The notes under the pieces are model-generated. The model did not search any database, was not told the origin of the DNA, and saw only the letters and a list, made by a program, of their open reading frames with translations. Positions 8,821 through 17,700 of a DNA stretch of 42,099 bases are shown here, one piece after another (position 1 is the stretch's first letter; every line of letters starts with the position of its first letter). The stretch covers positions 1 through 42,099 of the forward strand of contig CAZOMV010000048.1 of NCBI GenBank assembly GCA_964580995.1, read 5' to 3'. The position numbers and the translations under genes are program-made. Source of the DNA: JAKJEP01 sp964580995 (GTDB lineage: Bacteria > Planctomycetota > Phycisphaerae > Sedimentisphaerales > SM23-30).

Positions 8821-9909
8821 TTAAACTATGGATTTTGATTGGGTCTGATTTACCTTACTTTGGAATATCTCATTTACTTTGCGGGCCTCTTCGAGATCAC
8901 GGGTGGAGACATGAATCGAGACGCCGTTGGCCGGCAGTTCCCACAGAACCCGTTCCAGCCAAACCGGAAAGTCATCCCCATACATCCGCCAGATAACCAG
9001 CGGCTTGCGGGCCTGAATTTTCTTCCACCCGTTCAGGGTTCCCTCCACGTCACAATTGGCGTCATCCAGATTGAGTTCCATCACGTCGATTTCAGGAACT
9101 CCCAGCAGATCGTCAATCGCCCACAGGGCCGAACCATGCAGATGAAAGGCAATGCAGGGAATTTGGCTGGCGATTTGCCGGTCCAGCGGCAGGAAAAATT
9201 CGCGAAAGATCTTCGGTGACAACAAAGCCATCGCATCTTCCTGCAGCCAGGCCAGTTTATCCGGCGCCCAGCTTCGCAGGGCCGCATCGCCGGCGATATA
9301 TCCGGTATCCGAATGGGGGATACATTCCAGTTGTGCCAGAGCTGCTTCCACCCAGAATTCCGCGCAAAGCGCCGCCGCCCTCTTCACCACCTCCGGCTCA
9401 TCGATCAAATCCATCAGCAGATTGGAAGCGCCCCGCAAGGCAAAAAGAATATCCGAAGGCCCCCGCATCAGGGTCGGCGCCACCTGGTACCGCCCGCGCG
9501 AGTGCTCAACCAGGGCCTGCATCAGCTCAATCAATTTCTGGTACCACGGATTCTGGCGGTCGGGCTTCTGCCAGTGCCACTGGTCCCATTGCGAAATACA
9601 GGGTTCCGCCCACAAATTGGTGTCCGAAGCCTGAATGGGACATCCCATGATTGCTTCCAGCCAGGCCATACCCGCAAACGGTGCCGCCACATAGGGATAA
9701 TCGCCCAGGTTCTGATGCGTTTCGTATAGGCGGTCGCAATCCTGTAAAAACAGGTCCGCCCGCATATCCTCCGGCCGCACCGCCTTCCCGGCTACATGCT
9801 CCATCAGCAGCGGAAACCGCTGGCTGGCCATGAACCCGGCATTGATCCCCAGCAGCGGCCGGCCGATCTCCTGTCGTTTCCACATGGCTTTATGCTGATT
9901 CAGATTCAT
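8821..9909 (-). CDS. URO-D-like (uroporphyrinogen decarboxylase / methyltransferase fold) protein
   Basis: A 362-residue cytoplasmic protein with the overall pattern of the URO-D superfamily, which includes heme-pathway decarboxylases and the MtaA/CmuA-type cobalamin methyltransferases. Where the methyltransferases have a zinc-binding HxC, this protein has H256-L-H258-G, and the usual C-terminal cysteine ligand is not evident, so neither textbook activity can be assumed. It sits between a secreted glycosidase and an aldonate dehydratase, 16 nt from the latter, so a catabolic role on a sugar or sugar acid (for example methyl removal or C-C cleavage) is more likely than heme synthesis. That role is inference. 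Confidence 0.78.
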   Translation of the reverse strand: MNLNQHKAMWKRQEIGRPLLGINAGFMASQRFPLLMEHVAGKAVRPEDMRADLFLQDCDRLYETHQNLGDYPYVAAPFAGMAWLEAIMGCPIQASDTNLWAEPCISQWDQWHWQKPDRQNPWYQKLIELMQALVEHSRGRYQVAPTLMRGPSDILFALRGASNLLMDLIDEPEVVKRAAALCAEFWVEAALAQLECIPHSDTGYIAGDAALRSWAPDKLAWLQEDAMALLSPKIFREFFLPLDRQIASQIPCIAFHLHGSALWAIDDLLGVPEIDVMELNLDDANCDVEGTLNGWKKIQARKPLVIWRMYGDDFPVWLERVLWELPANGVSIHVSTRDLEEARKVNEIFQSKVNQTQSKSIV

Positions 9910-9951
9910 GAATGTATAATCCTTTATGGGAAGTATTATAGAGACTCGCTG

Positions 9952-11973
9952 TTATTCCGGCAAGGTTTCCGTATCCAGTTGCGGACGCTGAAACATCGGT
10001 ATCCGCTGCCCGACAGGTGCAATATCCACAATCGTGTTTCCGCGCCACTTTTCCGTATATTCCACAAAGTCCGCCCCATATATGGTTTCTTTCACTTCCG
10101 CCATTCGCAGCGGGTACACCACGGTCAGTTGCTGTCCTTTCTTAATCTTGTCAAACACCACATAAGAACCCTGCCAGCCGGTTTTCAGAGGTTGTTTGTC
10201 GATGTAGGTCTTGACTTTTTCCTTCGGCGCCCAGCCGGGTATCCGCACCAGTACTTTCTGACTTTCCTTCACAATAATATTGATTTCTCCACGATGCGGC
10301 AAACACGATACCACCTGTACCAGCGGCGAATCATGAGAGAAAGCCAGGTTAATCCGCGTTTCCCGCTCATCACCGGTCACCGTATGCCGCCAGATCGCAT
10401 GAGACGCCCGGATCACCGCATCCGCGCAGCAGCCCATCATATCAATCCCCGGCAGTTCCGCATCCAGAGGGGAGGTATAAAGGTTTACCCAATCGGGAAA
10501 TCCACATAAACCGAGCAGCCGGCCTTCCATTCGTTCGGCGGTACGAATCGATTCCTGATAGTATTGTTCCAGCTTTTCTTTTTTATCCTTCTCAGAAGCA
10601 CCGGGCATTTCCTTGGCCACCCGCTTCGTCAGACAATCTTTTAACACAGATTGATATTGGGGGGTAACATGGAAAATCGACTCCACCACCTGCCCGCGAT
10701 AGATCTGTTCCGCCCGGTCGAAATAATCGACGAAAGGTTCCAGGCCGGGATCCAGCCGGCTGGCCATTCCCAGGGCAACGGCCGCCTGCACGATATCCCC
10801 CATCGTACACCCTTCGCAGTCCCCTTTGCGGTCCCAGCCGGACTTCACGCAGAGAAACTCCGGCAGCCACCCGGTCATACTCCCGGCGTCCGGATTCACC
10901 GAGGCATCATAGAGCCATTCGAAAATGGATTGCGTCTTCCTGATGAAGTCCAATCCCTTTTCACGCTGTCCGGAAGCTATTAGCTGCTCACCCAACAGCA
11001 CCAGCCCCGGAAGAGCGTGGGTGTGTCCGTGCATATGCAAGCTGCCGCCGCTAGCAGCGCCAAATGAGCCATCCGGTCGAAAGGCCCCGTCGTTGCCGGC
11101 TTCGTCGGAGCTGTGAAACAGCCGGGTTGCCAGCGCGGTAGCAAATTTCAACGATTCCGGATCGCCCGTCATCTGATGCCATTTGGCAAACGCCCAGCTA
11201 TTCCACCCCAGATACAGATGCTGCCAACCATCCAGACTCAGATCCGCTGTTGTACTGACCGGTGGCTCTCCTACATTAAAGCCGCCCTGGCCGCCACCAC
11301 CACCCTGATGGTATTCCGCCACCATCCCAACATCGGGTATCTCTCTTTCAAAGGCATACCGCCGCAGCGTTCGCAGTATCTTTTCGGCCCAGTCGCGGAC
11401 CCATTCCTCTTTTGTCTGCTCATAATACAGCATCACATTTTTAGCCAGTTCCCCATGCCCCAGGGCACAATGCCGGGGAAGTCTCTCCGGTGGGTACGGC
11501 AAACCGCCCTCCGGATCGGTAATGCTCAGCAGATAGCCAAGCTGCCCTTCCTCAATCGGATCATTCAACTTTTCCCGGCCAAACATCTCCCGCAGCAGGG
11601 CATGGGCGCCCAAATTGCGGTTGTTATTATCGAAGCCATCCACGCCGTGGTGTTTCATTTCCACCCAGGGCAGAATCCGGTCATCAAAAAAGAACCGGTA
11701 ACTCGGCTTGCCTCCCGGCATCATCCCCCACGGCTCACACATCGTTTTCAGGTATCCATTCCAGGCATTCCGGGAGATGGCCAGCGGATCCAGGGTCTTG
11801 GCCCGCGTTACAAAAAGTGGGGGGGACTCGGCGTATTCCAGGGTGGTTACTTGTCGCGGCGGCTGTGGCCCGGACCTGGCTCCTGCCGTTTCCTCCGCTG
11901 CGGCTGAATACAAACCAATCTCAAATACGAATAATGCCAATACGCACAAAATTCTAACTTCAACTCGTTTCAT
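9952..11973 (-). CDS. Secreted GH127-like glycosidase (beta-L-arabinofuranosidase clan)
   Basis: A 673-residue protein with a signal peptide ending near YSAAA. An alpha/alpha-barrel of about residues 60-540 is followed by a beta domain (VRIPGW...KVKTYIDKQ). The GH127 zinc/cysteine site can be traced: E387 and C389 in DCEGCT match the E-x-C zinc ligands of HypBA1, and C515-C516 in MGCCAD match its CC pair, the first being the nucleophile in that enzyme. E372 (LPEFL) is placed like the acid/base. It is thus expected to cleave a beta-linked furanoside such as arabinofuranose, but related families have other substrates. It is the first enzyme gene of the operon, 42 nt before the URO-D-like gene. 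Confidence 0.82.
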   Translation of the reverse strand: MKRVEVRILCVLALFVFEIGLYSAAAEETAGARSGPQPPRQVTTLEYAESPPLFVTRAKTLDPLAISRNAWNGYLKTMCEPWGMMPGGKPSYRFFFDDRILPWVEMKHHGVDGFDNNNRNLGAHALLREMFGREKLNDPIEEGQLGYLLSITDPEGGLPYPPERLPRHCALGHGELAKNVMLYYEQTKEEWVRDWAEKILRTLRRYAFEREIPDVGMVAEYHQGGGGGQGGFNVGEPPVSTTADLSLDGWQHLYLGWNSWAFAKWHQMTGDPESLKFATALATRLFHSSDEAGNDGAFRPDGSFGAASGGSLHMHGHTHALPGLVLLGEQLIASGQREKGLDFIRKTQSIFEWLYDASVNPDAGSMTGWLPEFLCVKSGWDRKGDCEGCTMGDIVQAAVALGMASRLDPGLEPFVDYFDRAEQIYRGQVVESIFHVTPQYQSVLKDCLTKRVAKEMPGASEKDKKEKLEQYYQESIRTAERMEGRLLGLCGFPDWVNLYTSPLDAELPGIDMMGCCADAVIRASHAIWRHTVTGDERETRINLAFSHDSPLVQVVSCLPHRGEINIIVKESQKVLVRIPGWAPKEKVKTYIDKQPLKTGWQGSYVVFDKIKKGQQLTVVYPLRMAEVKETIYGADFVEYTEKWRGNTIVDIAPVGQRIPMFQRPQLDTETLPE

Positions 11974-12014
11974 AAGTAATATACCTCACTTATTGTTACC
12001 AAATTGCTTTGTGT

Positions 12015-12070
12015 ATTATCGAAGGCGAACCCAGTAAAAACTACGCCATTTCTGGTAAAAATATCGCCAT
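12015..12070 (-). promoter_or_regulatory. Operon promoter with two direct-repeat operator sites
   Basis: On the plus strand the 16-nt motif GTAAAAAnnnCGCCAT occurs at 12034-12049 and 12055-12070, a 21-bp period (two helical turns). Reading on the minus strand, GATAAT (12015-12020) is a plausible -10, which puts the -35 region inside the proximal repeat. AraC/XylR-type activators bind direct repeats with the proximal site overlapping the -35, and such a regulator is encoded immediately upstream. A start near 12008 would leave a leader of about 35 nt before the GH127-like gene. Confidence 0.6.
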
Positions 12071-12140
12071 ATTAGGCAATTCAGCAAATCCAGGAAATGA
12101 CCTTCCTTTTTTTGACACTAAAAAAGAAACAGCATCGCAA

Positions 12141-13310
12141 TTATTTGGTGTTGAAACGTTTACGGAATATCAAGGGCGTCATCCCGGTCTCTTTTTTGAA
12201 ATACCTTGCCAAATGATCATCCCCGGTGTATCCCAGATGCACGGCAATTTGCGATACCGACAGATTCGTCTCCAGCAGCAGCCGGGAAATTTTATCGATG
12301 CGAAGTCGGGTGATTTCTTCGTGAATCGAACGGCCCAGCACCATCCGGAACCGGTCGAGCAGGCAGCGCCGGGACAGGGTCGTGGCCTCCACCACATCCG
12401 GAACCTGGATCATTTCACCGGAATGCTGGCGAATATATCGCACCGCCTTGGCCACCTCCGCATCTTCCATGGCTAAAATATCGGTCGATTGCCGGGTAAC
12501 AATCTGGCGCGGCAACGCGATGATTTTTTGACTGTTCATCTTTTCACCGGCCATCAGCCTCTCCAGCAGTTCCGCCGCTTCATAGCCGGCCTTTTCAAAA
12601 TTGATATCGATGCTGGAAAGCGGCGGCAAAAACAAATTACAGATTACCTCATCATTATCCACACCCAATACCGCCGCTTCTTCCGGCACATGAATCCGCG
12701 CTAATTTGCAGGCTTCCATCACCTGCTGGCCCCGATAATCACAGCAGGTCATGATCCCCACCGGTTTGGGCAGCGATTCCAGCCAGGCCGCCAGCCGATT
12801 CTGCTCTTTCTGCCAGATCCGCTGCGTTTTGCCGCGCGGCTGCTGGTACAGGTGAATTCGTAATCCAAATTCGGTTACCCGGGCGGCAAAACTTTCACTG
12901 CGCTTCAGCGACCACGCCATATCATCGTACCCGCAATAGGCAAAGTCCCGAAACCCGCGTTCGATGAAATGATCCGCACCCATCTTGCCGATCAGCTCCG
13001 AATCCGTAACAATCATGGGCAAATTGGATACCCCTTTTTTTACCGTACTGCCGACGATCACCGGCTTGCCCAGGGCCGCGATCTGCTCTACTTTTTCCAG
13101 ATCGCGAACAATGATCCCATCGGCATCAATTTCCTTGATCCAGGCCAGCGTATTTTTCCGCTCCGTGATTTCCTTATACGATAAAGGTTCCAGGAAAAAG
13201 GCCCAGGGTTTGTGCAGAGACGAATAGTTCACGATTCCCCGTATCAAATTTCTTCCGCATTCCGAGGACGATTCAATCAGCAAAATAACTTTTCGGGGAT
13301 TGTCCGGCAT
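12141..13310 (-). CDS. XylR-type AraC-family transcriptional regulator with sugar-binding domain
   Basis: A 389-residue regulator, matching the length of E. coli XylR (392). The N-terminal two thirds is a LacI/periplasmic-binding-like ligand domain starting with VILLIESSSECGRNLIRGI, which should sense a sugar. The last ~100 residues contain two AraC-type helix-turn-helix units; the second reads LSVSQIAVHLGYTGDDHLARYF. It is transcribed towards the glycosidase operon and ends 167 nt before it, with a paired direct repeat in the gap. The likely role is activation of the operon in response to a released monosaccharide. GAGGA lies about 10 nt before the ATG. The inducer cannot be read from the sequence. 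Confidence 0.92.
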   Translation of the reverse strand: MPDNPRKVILLIESSSECGRNLIRGIVNYSSLHKPWAFFLEPLSYKEITERKNTLAWIKEIDADGIIVRDLEKVEQIAALGKPVIVGSTVKKGVSNLPMIVTDSELIGKMGADHFIERGFRDFAYCGYDDMAWSLKRSESFAARVTEFGLRIHLYQQPRGKTQRIWQKEQNRLAAWLESLPKPVGIMTCCDYRGQQVMEACKLARIHVPEEAAVLGVDNDEVICNLFLPPLSSIDINFEKAGYEAAELLERLMAGEKMNSQKIIALPRQIVTRQSTDILAMEDAEVAKAVRYIRQHSGEMIQVPDVVEATTLSRRCLLDRFRMVLGRSIHEEITRLRIDKISRLLLETNLSVSQIAVHLGYTGDDHLARYFKKETGMTPLIFRKRFNTK

Positions 13311-13351
13311 ATGGCAATATCCTCAACGGCATCCAATAACAATTTACTACT

Positions 13352-13380
13352 ATTCTATCATTGGCCGTCTCATCGCACAA
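13352..13380 (-). promoter_or_regulatory. Promoter of the XylR-type regulator gene
   Basis: On the minus strand TTGTGC (13375-13380) and TAGAAT (13352-13357) are separated by 17 nt, placing the start about 35 nt upstream of the ATG at 13310. The elements are sigma70-like; no repeat of the operator type is seen here. Confidence 0.5.
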
Positions 13381-13412
13381 GGGGATAACAAAGTAAAAAA
13401 AGGTAAGCCGCG

Positions 13413-13460
13413 TTTTTTTTGTCTGGCCCTCCAGGCGGCGGCGAGCGAGGCGGCCATGCC
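13413..13460. repeat. Dispersed GC-rich repeat, copy 1
   Basis: A T-run followed by GTCTGGCCC and GGCGGCGAGCGAGGCGG. A related segment lies at 17701-17740 next to the acyl carrier protein gene (T-run, GCCTGGCCC, GGCGGCGAGGGAGGCG). Both are in spacers. The rest of the 13311-13719 spacer holds two promoters and one hairpin. Confidence 0.55.
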
Positions 13461-13471
13461 TCAAAGGCATG
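13455..13471. repeat. Small hairpin, 7-bp stem
   Basis: CATGCCT and AGGCATG flank a CAA loop, and GAGGGTA follows. It looks like the same kind of short hairpin with a GGGTA flank seen around 18.6 kb, in opposite orientation. Confidence 0.5.
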
Positions 13472-13567
13472 AGGGTAAACGGGGCGGCTGAGCCGATCAA
13501 AACGATAGTGGGATTATTTGTTACGTTGAATGAGAAGCCTCTGCGGGAACCGGTTCGGGATTGAATA

Positions 13568-13596
13568 TTGACATTGTGCTAAATTTGTTGTAAAAT
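13568..13596 (+). promoter_or_regulatory. Strong sigma70-type promoter for the beta-helix gene
   Basis: TTGACA (13568-13573), 17-nt spacer, TAAAAT (13591-13596). This predicts a leader of about 115 nt before the GTG at 13720. Confidence 0.7.
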
Positions 13597-13719
13597 GAAA
13601 ATTGTTTAATTTTATCTATATGGCCCTTGTAATCGGATTTTCGGAAGCGATTCAGGGGTTATGATTTGAAATTATTTTAGGTACTTAAGGTCAGATAAAA
13701 ACAAAGAAGGAGCAAAATT

Positions 13720-15327
13720 GTGAAAAGAAGAGGAATTCGGCGGACGTGGATTGTTGTGGCCCTGTTGTGGCTGGGTGTAATAAGCGGAGTTGCATCGGGC
13801 AGGGCCATTTATGTGAAGGCCGGTGCCACAGGAGCGGACAGTGGCAATTCCTGGACGGATGCCTATACCAGTCTCCAATCGGCATTGGCTGCGGCGTTGG
13901 ACAACGATCAGATCTGGGTGGCGGCCGGCACCTATCGGCCCACTGCGGATACGGACCGGACGGTTAGTTTTCAAATGAAGAACAACGTAGCCATTTACGG
14001 CGGATTCCCAGCCGCTGGTGAGCCGGTGTGGGCCGATCGCGACTGGCAGAACCAGGTAACAATATTGAGCGGGGATATTGGAACAGCGGGTGCGGTCGGC
14101 GACAACAGTTACACGGTTGTCAACTGCAGCAATACTAATGCCACAGCCGTGCTCGATGGTTTCGTGATTACCGGCGGTTATGCCGATCAGTACGATAGTG
14201 GGAATGCAACGGCGGCCTCCTCAGGTGCCGGGATCTATAACGATCACGGCAATCCTGTGATTCGCAATTGCAGGATCCGGGATAATACGGCCTGTGTGGG
14301 TGGGGGTGGGATGTACAACAATTATGGAAGCCCCTATATGGAACATTGTGCTTTTGTGAACAATCAGGTTTATCAGGGCAGCGGCGGGGCCATGGTAAAC
14401 TGGGGCAATGTACCGGCGCTGATCGGCTGCGTGTTTCAGAACAACAGCGTTTCCAATAATGGCGGGGGCCTGTTCAATGTTATGGCGCAAACCCGGATCT
14501 TCAATTGCAGCTTTTTCGGCAATTCCGCCCCGGCGGAGGCGTCCTCGGGCGGCGCCATTTTCGACTATTTTTGTTCCAATGCCTCGGTAGTCAATACCGT
14601 TTTCAGCGGCAACACAGCCCAGACCTACGGCGGTGCCGTGATTGCCCAGTTGAGCACTACCAGCTATATCAACTGCACCTTTAGCGGCAACTCCGCGGCC
14701 CAGGGCGGGGCTGTGGCCAGTTATGGGGAGAGCCAAAGCCCAGCAATTACCAACAGCATTCTCTGGAACAATCCCGGCGGCGAAATTTTTGTGGTAGCCG
14801 GCCCCAGCCCGACAATTACCTACAGCGTTGTCAACGGTATCGGCCTCGGCTACGGCAACCTCAGCGTCAATCCGGGTTTTGCCGATCCGGACGGGCCGGA
14901 TAATCTGCTGGGGACAACGGATGATAACTTGCGGCTGAATTCCGTATCCCCAGCCGAAGATGCCGGAAATAATACCGCCATACCGCAGGACGGCTATGAC
15001 CTGAACGGCGACGGCAATATCGTCGAACCGATCCCCTATGATAACGACGGCAATCCCCGCTTCCGGGACGACCCAGCCAAGGCAAACACCGGCTATGCCG
15101 GTTCGACCGGCCTGCCGGTGGTGGATATGGGCGCTTACGAATGGCATCATCCCTGTGACCTGCATGTGGACGGCCAGATTGATCTGGCGGACCTGGCGGT
15201 GCTGGCGGCCCACTGGCTGGAGACGGACTGCGGTCATTGCGGCGGTGCGGACCTGGCCGGCGACGGCGGCGTGGACCTGAATGATTTCGCCAAATTCGCC
15301 GCTTGCTGGGGCACCGCCATCCCCTGA
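13720..15327 (+). CDS. Secreted right-handed beta-helix protein with C-terminal dockerin-like tail
   Basis: A 535-residue exported protein. It starts at a GTG with GAAGGAG 8 nt upstream. After a signal peptide ending near GVASG, it shows the IYVKAGATG...DAYTSLQSAL opening common to parallel beta-helix surface proteins, then Asn/Gly-rich rungs (NNSVSNNGGGLFN, FSGNTAQTYGGAV) over about residues 100-400. The last ~55 residues form two EF-hand-like loops (DGQIDLADLAVLAAHWL and DGGVDLNDFAKFAACW), the dockerin-like tail of Phycisphaerae exported proteins. Such folds often bind or cleave polysaccharides (polysaccharide-lyase-like), but no catalytic motif is recognised, so the function is open. It has its own promoter and converges on the next gene 14 nt away. 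Confidence 0.88.
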   Translation: MKRRGIRRTWIVVALLWLGVISGVASGRAIYVKAGATGADSGNSWTDAYTSLQSALAAALDNDQIWVAAGTYRPTADTDRTVSFQMKNNVAIYGGFPAAGEPVWADRDWQNQVTILSGDIGTAGAVGDNSYTVVNCSNTNATAVLDGFVITGGYADQYDSGNATAASSGAGIYNDHGNPVIRNCRIRDNTACVGGGGMYNNYGSPYMEHCAFVNNQVYQGSGGAMVNWGNVPALIGCVFQNNSVSNNGGGLFNVMAQTRIFNCSFFGNSAPAEASSGGAIFDYFCSNASVVNTVFSGNTAQTYGGAVIAQLSTTSYINCTFSGNSAAQGGAVASYGESQSPAITNSILWNNPGGEIFVVAGPSPTITYSVVNGIGLGYGNLSVNPGFADPDGPDNLLGTTDDNLRLNSVSPAEDAGNNTAIPQDGYDLNGDGNIVEPIPYDNDGNPRFRDDPAKANTGYAGSTGLPVVDMGAYEWHHPCDLHVDGQIDLADLAVLAAHWLETDCGHCGGADLAGDGGVDLNDFAKFAACWGTAIP

Positions 15328-15341
15328 GCCGCCTGCCGATA

Positions 15342-15914
15342 TTATTCTTTCAGAAGGTAGGCGTTCAAAAACCGGTTGATAAAAATAGTTTCGACCCGGT
15401 CTCTGGTAGTGAAGATGGCGAAGGTGACGAACAACATAACGATATAAGAAAAAATGTTCAACCAGTATTCCGGATGCTGCTCCAGCAAACCGCCCTGGCC
15501 GGCCATCAGGCAGATGATGAGGCCGAAAAAGGCAACTCCCTCCAAAAAAGCAAACCGGACGATCGTACCGGTTCGGATGAGGGATAGGCATTTTTCCGCG
15601 ATCTGGGCCGTGTCCGGCTGGTTCGCCAGATACATGCTGCCGGCCAGGCGTTTGTGGCTCACGATAAAACGATAAACCACGTGGGCGGCGGTGTAGGCGG
15701 CCAATGCCAGGCCCAGATGGATCAGGGATAGGATATTCAGGAGAGAAGGATCCATTGGCTCCCGAGCAGTCCAATTCCCAGGCAGTACCAGAACAAGGAT
15801 CAAGAAAGCCGAACTGCCCGCGGTCATCCCCAGTTGAATTGCTTGCATCGGCAGCAGGTTTTTCCAGGTCAGAAGCTGCTGAAAATCCGACAGGTTGATA
15901 CGGTCTGTATCCAT
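15342..15914 (-). CDS. Membrane protein of unknown function next to creD
   Basis: A 190-residue integral membrane protein with about four hydrophobic segments (near residues 25-45, 60-80, 115-140 and 150-170) and a polar N-terminus. AAGGAAA precedes the ATG. It starts 43 nt after creD on the same strand and probably forms the end of the zinc-ribbon/creD operon. I recognise no family. A role with CreD in the cell envelope is inferred only from position. Confidence 0.8.
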   Translation of the reverse strand: MDTDRINLSDFQQLLTWKNLLPMQAIQLGMTAGSSAFLILVLVLPGNWTAREPMDPSLLNILSLIHLGLALAAYTAAHVVYRFIVSHKRLAGSMYLANQPDTAQIAEKCLSLIRTGTIVRFAFLEGVAFFGLIICLMAGQGGLLEQHPEYWLNIFSYIVMLFVTFAIFTTRDRVETIFINRFLNAYLLKE

Positions 15915-15957
15915 TCTATTTTCCTTGCTTTGTTCATTACGGTTTCCTGTAATCTCG

Positions 15958-17298
15958 TCAGGATTTCACCGCATACCAATCCACTTTTCGGGTGATGTAC
16001 ATAATAATCGCCAGCGCGACAAACAGGCCGAGCGAGCCGATTAACAGGGCATAATCCTGATTCATCAGCAGGATATACAAATAACCGTACAGCAGCAGCA
16101 GGACGATACTCACGATCAGGGCCCGCAGATAGCTGTGCAGCACAATCAGGCAATAGCACCAGATAAGCAGGGTAACCGCCAGCGTGGCGCAGAGATAGGC
16201 CAGCAGAAAGCCCAGGTGTTCGGCCAGCGACAGTTCCAATAGATAGAACAGGCATAAGCCGCTGCCGACCAGCAGGTACTGTATGGAATGGATGCGAAGT
16301 TTCGCCAGCACCTGGAACAGCCATAAGACGGCGAAGGTCAGGGACAGGAAAAGAATTTCATATTTGATGCTCCGCTGCGACATGCGGTAGTGATCCATCG
16401 GGGTAATAAAATCGACGCCGAACCGGGATACCAGTATATTGTCAGCCGGATTATCCTCGTTTTTCCATTGCTGCGGATAGTTCCGCCCCAGGAACGGGAT
16501 ATTCCACCTGGCCTGAAATCCATCTTTGCTTACCGTGCGCTCCACCGGCAGCCAGTTCCCCTGAAAACTGGGGTTGCCCCAGTTCGAGTTGACTTCCGCG
16601 ACGGTGGTTTTGCCCAGGGGGGCAAAATACACCCCGCCGCTGCCGTTGACGTTCAGCCGGCAGGAGAAAGGAAAGGTTTCGCCGGCCATCTGCCCTTTCA
16701 GCGGGACATGAATTCCCGGGCATCGTTCGCCATAATCCCCGGTGCCGGGCAGGAAGGAAAGCGCCTGCTCGTTCCACAGCAGCGAGACCTGGTTGGTGAT
16801 CGCCCGGGCATCCGATATTCGCAGGGACAGGTAAGCCCGGTCCCAGGCAATATCATTGCCGTCAATTTCCCACTCGGAAAAATCCGGGCGCGTGAAAGTG
16901 CCGGTGATCTCCAGCTCGGCGGTATAAACCGGTACCTGGAAAATGCCGCGATAGCGGACTTCCCCATGGATAGTTCCGGAGATATGCAGGTCGCCGGGCA
17001 GGAAGGTGGCGGCCCGCTGCTGGGTTCGTATCTTTTGGTTGCCGTCCTGGTCCGTTTCCGTGATGCGGTGTAGATAAGGGACCGTGAGCAGCGGGCCGGT
17101 AATGGACTGCTGCCGGCCCCATTTGGAGGTGATCTCCTCAAAGGCTTCCTGCTGCCTGGCCTGCCGTTCCCCAACCACGCCTCGGATCAGCCCGATGGGG
17201 ATCTGGAGCAGGATAACCAGAAAACCCACCAGCAGAACCCGCAGCAGGTGGGAGTTTCGAATAAATTCAACCGTGTTAGGTATAATCCTGTCATTCAT
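15958..17298 (-). CDS. creD: CreD-family inner membrane protein
   Basis: A 446-residue protein (E. coli CreD has 450). It has one N-terminal membrane helix, then VVGERQARQQEAFEEI and SKWGRQQSITGPLLTVPY, which are hallmarks of CreD, a large external beta-rich domain of about 270 residues, and five or six membrane helices at the C-terminus. CreD belongs to the CreBC regulon in enterobacteria and affects envelope integrity and colicin or beta-lactam responses; its molecular activity is unknown. No creB/creC genes are present here. CAGGAG lies 8 nt before the ATG. The zinc-ribbon gene upstream ends 21 nt away. Confidence 0.92.
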   Translation of the reverse strand: MNDRIIPNTVEFIRNSHLLRVLLVGFLVILLQIPIGLIRGVVGERQARQQEAFEEITSKWGRQQSITGPLLTVPYLHRITETDQDGNQKIRTQQRAATFLPGDLHISGTIHGEVRYRGIFQVPVYTAELEITGTFTRPDFSEWEIDGNDIAWDRAYLSLRISDARAITNQVSLLWNEQALSFLPGTGDYGERCPGIHVPLKGQMAGETFPFSCRLNVNGSGGVYFAPLGKTTVAEVNSNWGNPSFQGNWLPVERTVSKDGFQARWNIPFLGRNYPQQWKNEDNPADNILVSRFGVDFITPMDHYRMSQRSIKYEILFLSLTFAVLWLFQVLAKLRIHSIQYLLVGSGLCLFYLLELSLAEHLGFLLAYLCATLAVTLLIWCYCLIVLHSYLRALIVSIVLLLLYGYLYILLMNQDYALLIGSLGLFVALAIIMYITRKVDWYAVKS

Positions 17299-17319
17299 AA
17301 TATAGCTCCTGTTCCTAAT

Positions 17320-17580
17320 CTATCTCTTTATAAGAAAGAGCTTGACGCCGGCTATTAAAATTCCTGCCAGCGCCAGTCCCCACACAGAAGGTAAGTTAAG
17401 GGCAAAACCAATGGGCAGGCCGATAATGCAGAGAATCAGGCTGCCGATAAGAACCCGTTGGTGGTAGGCATCAAACTTGGGCTCGGCGGAGATGCCGGCA
17501 ATCGGCACGCCGCACGACGGACAAGTCGGCGCCCGATCCGAGACTTCTTTGGAACATTCGGGACACTTGATTAACGCCAT
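17320..17580 (-). CDS. Small zinc-ribbon membrane protein
   Basis: An 86-residue protein. Residues 1-28 form a zinc ribbon with two CxxC knuckles (KCPECSKEV and CPSCGVPI), and residues 43-82 form two membrane helices. Such proteins are common and functionally uncharacterised. It has its own promoter about 75 nt upstream and is the first gene of the probable zinc-ribbon/creD/membrane-protein operon. GAGGAG lies 11 nt before the ATG. Confidence 0.88.
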   Translation of the reverse strand: MALIKCPECSKEVSDRAPTCPSCGVPIAGISAEPKFDAYHQRVLIGSLILCIIGLPIGFALNLPSVWGLALAGILIAGVKLFLIKR

Positions 17581-17659
17581 CTGTCCTATTCTCCTCGATT
17601 ACGTATGATTCAGGCCGACAAACAAAACAGGATTCCTCTTGTTGATAATATCCCCACCC

Positions 17660-17687
17660 ACTATATCCCCAGTCCCGGGCCTGTCAA
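17660..17687 (-). promoter_or_regulatory. Promoter of the zinc-ribbon/creD operon
   Basis: On the minus strand TTGACA (17682-17687) and TATAGT (17660-17665) are 16 nt apart. The predicted leader is about 70 nt. Confidence 0.65.
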
Positions 17688-17700
17688 GAAATATTCGGAG

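Noticed and set aside
14221..15774. Long minus-strand frame of 517 codons opposite the beta-helix gene
   Set aside because: A shadow of the GC-skewed codons of the real plus-strand gene and of the next gene; no start site or domain.
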